Source: Clostridiales bacterium
GTDB lineage: Bacteria; Bacillota_A; Clostridia; Christensenellales; Aristaeellaceae
NCBI GenBank assembly: GCA_012514855.1
Contig: JAAYZL010000295.1
Coordinates: forward strand, 1 to 15,179
Length of the DNA stretch: 15,179 nt
Direction: 5' to 3'
Shown here: one piece after another, positions 1 through 6,437 of the stretch
Layout: every line of letters begins with the position of its first letter
Numbering within the stretch: the first letter of the stretch is position 1
Notes under the pieces: generated by a model
The model's input: the letters and a program-made list of their open reading frames with translations, nothing else
The model's database searches: none
What the model was told of the DNA's origin: nothing
Translations under genes and position numbers: made by a program

Positions 1-1064
1 AACAGATAGCTCAGCTCGTTCGAGGCGTCCGAGCCGTCCGCCTTCTGGCCGCCGATCGCCACGTTGAAGCCGATCGGGAAGCCCGCGAAGTAGCGCGCGC
101 TGTTGGAGTTGCGCAGGTAGACGATCTGGTTGAACTTCAGCCAAAGGCCCTCCGTCAGCTCCAGCGCCTCCTCGAGCGCCATGCCGTCCTCGCGGCTCTT
201 GAGGAAATGCGGATAGAGGTACTGATCCATGCGGCCGGGCGAGAACGAGGACGCGTTTCCCTCCATCTGCAATATCACGAACAGGAACCACGTCGCCTGC
301 AGCGCCTCGTGATAGGTCTCCGGCGGGCTGTCGGCCAGCTTTTCGCAGATCCGCGCGACCTCGGCGAGGTTTTCCTTCCCGGTATCGCGGTGCATCTCCG
401 CGGCCAGCTTCGCGTAGCGGCGCATGAAGCTCCGCGCGCCCTCCATCGAGAGCGCGATGCTCCGGTAAAAATCCCGCTGCCCTTCCGGGGCGTTCGCGAG
501 GTGCGCCTCGGCGTCCCGCAAAATGCCCGCGGGGCCCAAATGCAGCCACTTCGCGGTGTCCGGGCAGATGTGCCCCTGCGAGTGGTCCTTCTGGTTGATC
601 TTGACGACCATCGCGATGGCGTCGATCTCGGGCCCCGCGGCGGCGCGCACCCTGTCCTCGAGCGAGCGCCCCTTCCAGTAGGGCAGGATGTCGCGACGGA
701 ACTCGAGCATGTCCTCCTCGCGGACGTTGAAGCGGTCCTGCGGCCGGGTCGGAAGCGACTCGAATTCGCGGTCGACCCAAGAGGCCCCGGTCTCCGGGAA
801 CACCACGCCCGCGCGCACGCCCGCCGTGCGGTTGCCGACGATCTTTTCGTCCGGCTCGATCCGGATTTCGATTTTTTCGAGCGCCGCCTTCAAGGACTTC
901 GCGCGGCGGATGCACGCGCTCTCGCCCTCGGTCTCGCGGTAGACCCCGGTGATGATGCGCGCCTGCTCGATGCTGGCATAGCGCGGCTCCTTGAGCATGG
1001 CCGCCCTGAGCGCCTCGACGGCGTCGAATTTCGGGATGGCGGCGATCCTTTCAAACGTGGTCAT
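1..1064 (-). CDS. Glycyl radical enzyme (PFL/diol-dehydratase type), N-terminal part, cut by window edge
   Basis: Second of two tandem GRE genes. 354 codons are visible from an ATG at 1064 to the left edge with no stop, so the C-terminal part lies outside, including the active-site Cys loop and the glycyl radical motif. A ribosome binding site (AAGGAG) lies just upstream and overlaps the stop codon of the preceding GRE, which supports this start and suggests translational coupling. Family hallmarks are visible: an early IEPDEKIVGNR segment, an ILPYWKGRSLEDR segment, SPGRMDQYLYPHF, and GGQKADGSDASNELSYL near the edge. The stretch NQKDHSQGHICPDT, which lines the N-terminal half of the barrel region, differs from its neighbour (AEGNLTSGDAHIAVDY), so the two enzymes are diverged paralogues. 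It most resembles dehydratase/lyase-type GREs of the HypD and glycerol-dehydratase group rather than true pyruvate formate-lyase. Its reaction cannot be named from this fragment. Confidence 0.9.
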   Translation of the reverse strand, partial: MTTFERIAAIPKFDAVEALRAAMLKEPRYASIEQARIITGVYRETEGESACIRRAKSLKAALEKIEIRIEPDEKIVGNRTAGVRAGVVFPETGASWVDREFESLPTRPQDRFNVREEDMLEFRRDILPYWKGRSLEDRVRAAAGPEIDAIAMVVKINQKDHSQGHICPDTAKWLHLGPAGILRDAEAHLANAPEGQRDFYRSIALSMEGARSFMRRYAKLAAEMHRDTGKENLAEVARICEKLADSPPETYHEALQATWFLFVILQMEGNASSFSPGRMDQYLYPHFLKSREDGMALEEALELTEGLWLKFNQIVYLRNSNSARYFAGFPIGFNVAIGGQKADGSDASNELSYL

Positions 1065-1077
1065 GGGCTGTCTCCTT

Positions 1078-3489
1078 TCAGAGCGTCTGCTCCGTGCGCG
1101 CGATGATGTCGTCCTGCGTCTGGCGCGAGAGCACGTTGAAGAACGCGCTGTAGCCGGCGACGCGCACGATCAGGTCGCGGTGCTTTTCGGGGTGTGCCTG
1201 CGCGTCGAGCAGCGTCTCCCGGTCGACGACGTTGTACTGCACGTGGTAGCCGTGGAGTATGTTGAAGAACGTGCGCAAGAGCGCGATCAGCTTTTTCTTG
1301 TTGCCCTCGCTGGTCAAGAGCGCGGGCGTGAGCTTCTGGTTGAGCAGCACGCCGCCGGTGATCTCATGGGTGGGGAGCTTCGAGACGCTCTTGAACACGG
1401 CGGTCGGGCCGCGGCGGTCCATGCCGTGGCTCGGGGAGCAGCCCTCCGCGAGCGGCTCGCCCGCGTGCCGGCCGTCCGGCGTGGCGAGCGTCGAGCGCCC
1501 CTGGCCGACGTTCGCCGAGATCGACGAGGTCCCGGCGTAGCGCGTGCCGCCGATCGGCCCGCGCCCAAAGCGGGTGTTCGGATATTTCTTGATCTCGTCG
1601 ATGTAGGTGTCGTAGGCGTCGACCACGAGCTGATCGACGGAGTCGTCGTCGTTTCCGTACTTGGGCGCGCCCTCGATCAGCAGCTGGCGGATGCGCTCGC
1701 CCTCCCCGCCCGCGAAGTCGCTCGAAAGCGCGTCCCACAATTCGGCGGTCGCGATGCGCCCTTCCTCGAACACGAGCTTCTTGATCGCGGCCAGCGAATC
1801 CGCGAGGTTCGCGATGCCGACCTGCAGCCCGCTGATGAAATCGTAGACCGCGCCGCCCTCCTTGAGCGTCAGGCCGCGGCCGATGCAGTCCTCGCAGAGC
1901 GTCGAGCAGAGGATGTCCGGCACGTTTTCCTCGAGCGCGATGTCGCACACGTTCTCGATGATCGCGCTGTGGCGCGCGAAGTCGCGGATGATGACGTCCC
2001 ACGCGCGCTTGAGCTCCGCGTAGGAGGTCATGTCCCTGAAATGGCCGACGCCCTCAATCAGCCGCTTTCCGCTCTTGGGGTCGACGCCGTCGTTCATCGC
2101 GATCAGCAGCGACTTCGGGAAGTTCAGAAAGCTCATGCCCGTGCAGCGATATCCCCACTTGCCGGGGACGGCGGTCTCGACGCAGCCGATGGCGCTGTAG
2201 TTGTACGCGTCCGCCTCTTTGACGCCGCGCGCGATGAACGAGGGGATGATGATCTCGTCGTTGTTGAACGCCGGCATGCCGAAGCCGAGCTTCACGACCT
2301 CGATGGCCTCGCTCATGAACTCGTCGGACAGGCCCGCGTGGTAGCGCACCGTCAGGTTCGGCTGCGGCAGGTGCGTCTGCGCGACCGAGCGCAGGATCAG
2401 GTACGACAGCGGGTTGACCGCGTCCTTTTTGTCCGGCGTCTGGCCTGCGACGGTCACGTTTTGATACAGCGGCGAGCCCGCGCTGAACTGCGTGTGCGTC
2501 CAGGAGCGCACCTTGTTGACCGTGAACGTCTTGAGCCAGAGGTTCGTCAGGAGCTCGCAGGCGGAATCCTCGGTGATCCGCCCGGCGGCGAGGTCCCGGA
2601 CGTAATAGGGGTAGAGATACTGATCCATGCGGCCGTAGGAGAGCGAATGGCCGTTGGATTCGATCTGCAGCACGAGGTGCACGAGCCACACGGACTGCAC
2701 CGCCTCGCGGAACGTCTCGGCGGGGTGGTAGGGAACCTTCTTGAGCACGTCCGCCATCTCCCGGAGCTCCTTTGCGCGCGCGGGCCCGGCGGTTTTTGCC
2801 ATTTCCCCGGCGAGCCGAGCGTAGCGCCCGGCGAAATTTCGCATCGCCCGGAGCACGATCAATATGCCCTCGTAGAAATTATACTTCTTCAGGTTTTCGA
2901 ATTTGGCGAGGTCGAGCGCCTCCATGTGCTCGCGCGTGCGCTTTTCGTAGCTCTCGAGCCCCTCGCGGAGCACCCTCTCGTAGTCCACGGCGATGTGCGC
3001 GTCGCCGGAGGTCAGGTTTCCCTCGGCCTTGATGACGCCGAGGTCGTAGAACAGGCGGCTCTGTTCCGGCATGGCGGCGAGGCCCTTGTCGAGCAGCGTG
3101 TTGCGCTCCCAGAAGGGGTAGATGTCCCGGAGCTTCCGCTTCGTCTCCTCCGTGATGTAGAACACGTCGCCGTTTCTCTTGTCGAATTCGTCCAGCTCCC
3201 GGATGACCCAGTCCATCGCGTACTCGGGAAACACGGGCGCCGAGCGGTTCGCGGACGCGTGGTTGCCGGCGAGCAGGCTCTCGGGCTCTATGTAGACGGT
3301 CATGTTCTCGAGAATATTCTCGAGCATCAGCGCGCGCTTCACCGCGAGCGGCTTGTCGGCGTGGAGGCGATAGCTCTCGGTCGTCAAAATTGCGCGCTCC
3401 GCGCAGACCTGCGGCTTGATATCCAGAAGCACCTCGCGGAAGCTCCTCATGCGGGGAGTCAGTTCGCCGAAGTGTGAAGCCCTGTCCAT
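1078..3489 (-). CDS. Glycyl radical enzyme, dehydratase/lyase type, substrate unknown
   Basis: Complete 803-residue GRE, the normal length for the family. It carries SYGRMDQYLYPYY mid-protein, the active-site loop IGCVETAVPGKWGY with the thiyl-radical Cys at residue 436 and the catalytic-base Glu two residues later (438), TPDGRHAGEPLAEG, GGVLLNQKLTP, and the C-terminal radical motif VRVAGYSAFF with Gly779, 25 residues from the end. Family knowledge: an activase abstracts hydrogen from the Gly, the radical moves to Cys, and the Cys attacks the substrate. A single Cys followed by V-E is seen in dehydratase and C-N/C-S lyase GREs; pyruvate formate-lyase has two adjacent Cys. GCVET recalls hydroxyproline dehydratase more than the GCVEP of glycerol, choline or isethionate enzymes, but the following residues differ. 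The ATG at 3489 has an AAGGAGG site and a near-consensus promoter. It is the first gene of a two-GRE operon. The substrate is unknown. Confidence 0.95.
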   Translation of the reverse strand: MDRASHFGELTPRMRSFREVLLDIKPQVCAERAILTTESYRLHADKPLAVKRALMLENILENMTVYIEPESLLAGNHASANRSAPVFPEYAMDWVIRELDEFDKRNGDVFYITEETKRKLRDIYPFWERNTLLDKGLAAMPEQSRLFYDLGVIKAEGNLTSGDAHIAVDYERVLREGLESYEKRTREHMEALDLAKFENLKKYNFYEGILIVLRAMRNFAGRYARLAGEMAKTAGPARAKELREMADVLKKVPYHPAETFREAVQSVWLVHLVLQIESNGHSLSYGRMDQYLYPYYVRDLAAGRITEDSACELLTNLWLKTFTVNKVRSWTHTQFSAGSPLYQNVTVAGQTPDKKDAVNPLSYLILRSVAQTHLPQPNLTVRYHAGLSDEFMSEAIEVVKLGFGMPAFNNDEIIIPSFIARGVKEADAYNYSAIGCVETAVPGKWGYRCTGMSFLNFPKSLLIAMNDGVDPKSGKRLIEGVGHFRDMTSYAELKRAWDVIIRDFARHSAIIENVCDIALEENVPDILCSTLCEDCIGRGLTLKEGGAVYDFISGLQVGIANLADSLAAIKKLVFEEGRIATAELWDALSSDFAGGEGERIRQLLIEGAPKYGNDDDSVDQLVVDAYDTYIDEIKKYPNTRFGRGPIGGTRYAGTSSISANVGQGRSTLATPDGRHAGEPLAEGCSPSHGMDRRGPTAVFKSVSKLPTHEITGGVLLNQKLTPALLTSEGNKKKLIALLRTFFNILHGYHVQYNVVDRETLLDAQAHPEKHRDLIVRVAGYSAFFNVLSRQTQDDIIARTEQTL

Positions 3490-3490
3490 G

Positions 3491-3546
3491 GAACACCCTC
3501 CTTCCGGTCATACATCCATTATAGCGGAAACTTTCGTTCGCGTCAA
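3491..3546 (-). promoter_or_regulatory. Strong sigma-A promoter and RBS for the GRE operon
   Basis: Read on the minus strand, a -35 box TTGACG (3546-3541) and a -10 box TATAAT (3523-3518) are separated by exactly 17 bp. Transcription should start near 3511, leaving a leader of about 21 nt that holds the AAGGAGG ribosome binding site before the ATG at 3489. Such a strong core promoter for an oxygen-sensitive enzyme pair implies tight repression when it is not needed. Inverted-repeat half-sites overlap its -35 region. Confidence 0.8.
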
Positions 3547-3578
3547 TATATAATTGCGAACGTAATTAAATTTTCGCA
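3532..3578. promoter_or_regulatory. Putative operator: three hexamer half-sites at 18-bp spacing
   Basis: Between the divergent promoters lie TTCGCG (3537-3542), TGCGAA (3555-3560) and TTCGCA (3573-3578). They alternate in orientation and start exactly 18 bp apart, so each neighbouring pair forms an inverted repeat with a 12-bp AT-rich spacer. The left pair extends to TTTCGTTCGCG and TGCGAACGTAA. The first half-site overlaps the -35 box of the GRE promoter and the third sits just upstream of the activase -35. A DeoR-family repressor is encoded 1 kb away and is the natural candidate ligand, but that link is inferred. Confidence 0.5.
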
Positions 3579-3584
3579 CGAGGG

Positions 3585-3612
3585 TTGTAAACCGCAGGGA
3601 TTCTGCTATACT
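3585..3612 (+). promoter_or_regulatory. Promoter for the GRE activase
   Basis: A -35-like TTGTAA (3585-3590) lies 16 bp upstream of TATACT (3607-3612), which is preceded by TG one base away, making an extended -10 element. The predicted start near 3619 leaves a 20-nt leader with the ribosome binding site AAGGAGGGG (3622-3630) before the ATG at 3639. The promoter faces away from the GRE operon promoter, so both arms could share control from the half-sites between them. Confidence 0.6.
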
Positions 3613-3638
3613 GGTGTCGTCAAGGAGGGGGGCGGCGC

Positions 3639-4409
3639 ATGGAAGTGACCGGACGGCTGTTCAACATCCAAAAATTCAGCATCAACGACGGCCCGGGAAT
3701 CCGGACGACGGTGTTCTTCAAGGGCTGTCCGCTCCGCTGCAAATGGTGCTCCAACCCGGAGTCGCAGAACCGCAACGCCGCGATCGCCGGCGCGATGGAG
3801 GACGAGACCTTTTGCGGGCGCGAATACACCGTCGAAGAGGTGATGGCGGAGGTGCGCAAGGACGCGGCGTTTTATAAACAGTCCGGCGGCGGCGTGACGC
3901 TCTCCGGCGGGGAGCCGCTGGAACAGGCGGAGTTCGCCGCCGCGCTTGCCGACGCCGCGCGCGCGGAGGGCATCCGCGTCGCGGTCGAGACGCCGGGCTT
4001 TGCCGATCCTGCGCGCTTCCGGGCGTTTCTGCCGCACGCCGATCTGCTGCTGTTCGACTTCAAGCACGTCGACCGGGAGAAGCACCGCGAGGGAACCGGC
4101 GCGTACAACGACGTGATCCTGGAAAACCTGCGCTTCGCCCTGGAATCCGGCGCGGAGGTCGTCGCGCGCATCCCCGTCATACCGGGCTTCAACGGCGGGA
4201 TCGAGGCGGCGCGGGCGATGGCGGCGAAGCTCGCGGAACTCGGCGTCGGGACCGTGCATCTGCTCCCGTTCCACCAGATGGGCGAGAACAAGTACCGGCA
4301 GCTGGGAATCCCCTACGAACTGGACGGGGTCGCGCAGCTTCACCCGGAGATGCTCGGCGAATACCGGCAGGCGTTTTTGGACGAGGGGCTCGACTGCGGC
4401 TTTCAATGA
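3639..4409 (+). CDS. Radical SAM glycyl radical enzyme activase, compact form without ferredoxin-like insert
   Basis: 256-residue GRE-activating enzyme. By family knowledge it reductively cleaves S-adenosylmethionine to install the glycyl radical on partner GREs, here most likely the two divergent GREs. The SAM-cluster motif is KGCPLRCKWC with Cys30, 34 and 37. SGGGVTLSGGEPL, DFKHVDREKHREGTG, RIPVIPGFN and LLPFHQMGENKYRQLG are typical of the family. Most non-PFL activases carry a ferredoxin-like domain with eight Cys for two extra [4Fe-4S] clusters right after CxWCSNPES. Here only about 20 residues and one Cys (59) separate CKWCSNPESQ from the helix TVEEVMAEV, so that domain is absent. Length thus matches PFL activase (about 246), but the CSNPES motif belongs to the longer class, suggesting secondary loss. 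The ATG at 3639 has AAGGAGGGG 8 nt upstream and its own promoter. Confidence 0.93.
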   Translation: MEVTGRLFNIQKFSINDGPGIRTTVFFKGCPLRCKWCSNPESQNRNAAIAGAMEDETFCGREYTVEEVMAEVRKDAAFYKQSGGGVTLSGGEPLEQAEFAAALADAARAEGIRVAVETPGFADPARFRAFLPHADLLLFDFKHVDREKHREGTGAYNDVILENLRFALESGAEVVARIPVIPGFNGGIEAARAMAAKLAELGVGTVHLLPFHQMGENKYRQLGIPYELDGVAQLHPEMLGEYRQAFLDEGLDCGFQ

Positions 4410-4417
4410 AAAGGAAA

Positions 4418-4458
4418 CCGCTTGCGCATGCAAAGGAAACCCTTGCAAAAACAAGCGG
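4418..4458. promoter_or_regulatory. Nested dyad overlapping the repressor promoter
   Basis: CCGCTTG (4418-4424) pairs with CAAGCGG (4452-4458). Inside it TGCAAAGG (4429-4436) pairs with CCCTTGCA (4440-4447) around an AAA loop, with one mismatch. The structure lies directly after the activase stop and covers the -35 box of the next gene. It is not followed by a clear T-run, so an operator or autoregulatory site is more likely than a terminator. A cre-like match (GGAAACCGCTTGCG, 4413-4426) overlaps the left arm, which would fit catabolite control, but it is imperfect. Confidence 0.4.
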
Positions 4459-4471
4459 GTGGTGTTATTAT
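4443..4471 (+). promoter_or_regulatory. Promoter of the DeoR-family repressor gene
   Basis: TTGCAA (4443-4448) and TATTAT (4466-4471) are spaced 17 bp apart. The predicted start near 4478 precedes a GGAGGA ribosome binding site (4492-4497) and the ATG at 4508. The -35 box is embedded in an imperfect palindrome, so the gene may be autoregulated. Confidence 0.55.
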
Positions 4472-4507
4472 TGTATTGCGGAATAGGATTTGGAGGAAGC
4501 GTGCCCG

Positions 4508-5254
4508 ATGAACAAGCGCGAATCGACGATCTTGGACCTCCTCTCAAAGCACGGCAGGCTGAACACCGCGGTGCTGGCGGAGAAGCTCGGCGTGTCGCAG
4601 GTGACGGTGCGCAAGGATCTCGACGCGCTCGAGGCCCGGCGCATCGTCCGGCGCGCGCATGGCTACGCGATCTTCGGCGGCAGCGACGACATCAACAACC
4701 GCCTGGCGATTCACTACGAGGAAAAGCGGAAGATCGCGCTGCGGGCGGCGGCGCTGGTCGAGGACGGCGAGACGCTGATGATCGAGAGCGGCAGTTGCTG
4801 CACGCTGCTCGCCGAGCAGATCGCCCGCACAAAGACGGGCGCGACGATCGTCACGAACAGCGCGTTCATCGCCAACTACATCCGGCACGCCGAAAACGCG
4901 CGCGTCGTGCTGCTCGGCGGCGATTTTCAGAACGGCGCGCAGGTGACCGTCGGGCCGATCCTCCGCGCGTGTACGAAGCAGTTCTACGTGGACAAGCTGT
5001 TCGTCGGCACGGACGGCTATACGGAAAAGCTGGGCTTCATCGCGGACGACCACCTTCGCGTGCAGGCGGTGCGCGACATGGCGGAGCAGGCGAAGCACGT
5101 GATCGTCGTGACGGAGAGCGACAAATTCCTTCGGAGCAGCGTCGTTCCCATGGGCATCCCCGGCGGCGTGCACACCGTCGTGACGGACGGCGAGATCCCG
5201 AAGGACGCCGAGGCTTCGCTGATCCGCTCGGGCGTGAACATTCTGAAGGCGTAG
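4508..5254 (+). CDS. DeoR/GlpR-family transcriptional repressor
   Basis: 248-residue regulator of normal family length. The N-terminal winged helix-turn-helix (about residues 4-57) has LAEKLGVSQVTVRKDLDALE with the usual R-K/R-D-L recognition segment, followed by IVRRAHGYAIFGG. Residues from about 74 form the DeoRC sugar-phosphate sensor domain, with IESGSCCTLLAEQI at the position of the usual D-x-GST phosphate-binding loop, then IVTNS, LLGGDF and FVGTDGY. These proteins normally bind a phosphorylated sugar intermediate and release DNA. I start at ATG 4508, 10 nt after GGAGGA; an in-frame TTG at 4490 overlaps the ribosome binding site and is unlikely. Flanked by the activase and the kinase/transport operon, it is the best candidate for controlling both. 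The inducer is unknown, and the Cys-Cys in place of S-T in the ligand loop may reflect a different effector. Confidence 0.93.
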   Translation: MNKRESTILDLLSKHGRLNTAVLAEKLGVSQVTVRKDLDALEARRIVRRAHGYAIFGGSDDINNRLAIHYEEKRKIALRAAALVEDGETLMIESGSCCTLLAEQIARTKTGATIVTNSAFIANYIRHAENARVVLLGGDFQNGAQVTVGPILRACTKQFYVDKLFVGTDGYTEKLGFIADDHLRVQAVRDMAEQAKHVIVVTESDKFLRSSVVPMGIPGGVHTVVTDGEIPKDAEASLIRSGVNILKA

Positions 5255-5280
5255 CGCGGCGGAACCCGCAATTGAAGGTT

Positions 5281-5309
5281 TTGACAATCGTTTAAAAGTT
5301 CCTTATGTT
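5281..5309 (+). promoter_or_regulatory. Upstream promoter P1 for the kinase-transport operon
   Basis: A perfect -35 TTGACA (5281-5286) lies 17 bp before TATGTT (5304-5309). It sits in an AT-rich island right after the repressor gene. The sequence around its -35 (TTGACAAtcGTTtAAAA) recurs 66 bp downstream at the second promoter, suggesting a duplicated control element. It is weaker at the -10 than the downstream promoter. Confidence 0.45.
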
Positions 5310-5346
5310 ATTAAACAAAAAATCCAAGTTTCATTCGAAAATAGCA

Positions 5347-5375
5347 TTGACAACTGTTAAAATCGCTGGTACAAT
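5347..5375 (+). promoter_or_regulatory. Main promoter P2 for the kinase-transport operon, with overlapping palindrome
   Basis: TTGACA (5347-5352) and TACAAT (5370-5375) are spaced 17 bp apart, a near-consensus sigma-A promoter. The -35 lies within the imperfect palindrome TTGACAACTGTTAA. A TTTCATTCG element (5329-5337) just upstream resembles the extended half-sites of the GRE divergent region. Transcription should begin near 5382, so a coding start at 5376 is impossible from this promoter, which supports the GTG at 5409 as the kinase start. Confidence 0.75.
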
Positions 5376-5408
5376 GTGAAAAACAAACTCGGCAGGGGAG
5401 GGCCGCCT

Positions 5409-6359
5409 GTGGGGAGATACCGCATCGGGGTCGACGCCGGCGGCACGAAGGTCGCCTACGGCCTGTTCGATGGGAGCGACCGCCTCGTGGACCGCTCGCA
5501 GCATCCGACCGCGATCGATGCGGACGGCCCCGCCTTTTCGGATCGGATGATCGAGGCGATCGGGCGCCTGATGGAGAGGAACGGCCTCGGACCGCAGGAT
5601 ATGCTGGGCGTCGGCGTGTGCATGCCGTCCTTCATACTCTTCGACGAGGGCTACGTGTGCATGACCTCCGCGATGGTCAACATCCGCGACTTCGCGATGC
5701 GCGAGTATCTGCGCGGTCGGCTCTCCATGCCGGTGGTTCTCGACAACGACTCGAACTGCGCGGCCCTGGCGGAGCACCGCTTCGGCGCGGGGCGCGGAAG
5801 CAGGCACATGATCTACATGTCCGTGAGCACGGGCATCGGCAGCGGGCTGATTTTGAACGGCGAGCTCTTCCGCGGCAGCTACGGCTGGGCGGGCGAGAGC
5901 GGCCACATGCTGATCACGCCGGGCGAGGGCGTCATGTGCGGCTGCCAAAATGCGGGCTGCTTCATGTCCTGGGCGTCCGGGCGCTTTGTTCCCAGGCAGA
6001 TTTTCCGCATGGCGGAGGGCTGCGACACGGCGATGTGCCTGGACGACCGGCTGGACTGCGTGGAGCTTCGCAGGGCCTGCGAATTGGGCGACGCTCTGGC
6101 GCTCAAAGTGCTCGGGCAGATGGCGCACTATCTGGCGGTGTGCGTGTTCAACATCTACCAGCTCCTGAACGTGAATCTGTTCGTGTTCGGCGGCGGGCTT
6201 ACCAACTTCGGGGGCATGCTGTTTGACCCCATGCGCGCCGAGTTTGACCGATACAACCACATCCCGAAGCCGGTCGATTTCCGCTTCGCGGAGCTGAAGC
6301 GGGATTTCGGCATCATCGGCGCGGCGGAATTGGTGCGGGAGATCGCGCCCGGGCGCTGA
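5409..6359 (+). CDS. ROK-family sugar kinase
   Basis: 316-residue cytoplasmic kinase, a usual ROK length, that probably phosphorylates the imported sugar or derivative with ATP. It shows the ATP-loop motif DAGGTK (residues 9-14), the catalytic Asp in LDNDSNCAALAEH (Asp114), the second phosphate loop STGIGSG, GESGHM, and a zinc-type set His166, Cys177, Cys179 and Cys184. The C-terminal FGGGL motif is present. The canonical CxCGxxGCxE reads CGCQNAGCFM: the Glu that contacts the sugar in glucokinases is Met186, and a conserved Gly is Gln180. I infer a non-glucose substrate. The start is the GTG at 5409, 6 nt after AGGGGAGGG; an in-frame GTG at 5376 precedes the predicted transcription start. It is first in an operon with a ribose-type importer, as ROK allokinase is in the E. 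coli allose operon, which is an analogy only. Confidence 0.9.
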   Translation: MGRYRIGVDAGGTKVAYGLFDGSDRLVDRSQHPTAIDADGPAFSDRMIEAIGRLMERNGLGPQDMLGVGVCMPSFILFDEGYVCMTSAMVNIRDFAMREYLRGRLSMPVVLDNDSNCAALAEHRFGAGRGSRHMIYMSVSTGIGSGLILNGELFRGSYGWAGESGHMLITPGEGVMCGCQNAGCFMSWASGRFVPRQIFRMAEGCDTAMCLDDRLDCVELRRACELGDALALKVLGQMAHYLAVCVFNIYQLLNVNLFVFGGGLTNFGGMLFDPMRAEFDRYNHIPKPVDFRFAELKRDFGIIGAAELVREIAPGR

Positions 6360-6366
6360 ACCCCGG

Positions 6367-6395
6367 CGCCGGCGCATGTACTGTCAGTATCGGCG
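6367..6395 (+). other. Small intercistronic dyad before the binding-protein gene
   Basis: CGCCG (6367-6371) and CGGCG (6391-6395) flank the short palindrome TACTG-T-CAGTA (6379-6389). They lie in the 78-bp gap between the kinase stop and the binding-protein start. No T-run follows, so it is unlikely to end transcription. It may protect the downstream mRNA or act as a weak regulator site. Confidence 0.3.
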
Positions 6396-6437
6396 GGGGG
6401 GCCCTGCCGGTCAAATAATGCAAGGAGGCCCATTACA

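Noticed and set aside
991..3477. Long open frame of 828 codons on the plus strand opposite the GRE
   Set aside because: It mirrors the GRE gene in high-GC sequence, has a low-complexity Arg/Val/Glu-rich translation, no family motifs and no ribosome binding site. The minus-strand GRE is unmistakable.
1078..3489. Naming the complete GRE as pyruvate formate-lyase
   Set aside because: It has a single active-site Cys followed by V-E, the pattern of dehydratase/lyase GREs, and lacks the adjacent Cys pair of PFL.
4490..4507. TTG start for the DeoR-family repressor
   Set aside because: It falls on the GGAGGA ribosome binding site and adds a non-family extension; ATG 4508 is well placed.
5376..5408. 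Upstream GTG start for the ROK kinase
   Set aside because: It directly abuts the -10 box of promoter P2 and lies before the predicted transcript start; the GTG at 5409 has a proper ribosome binding site.
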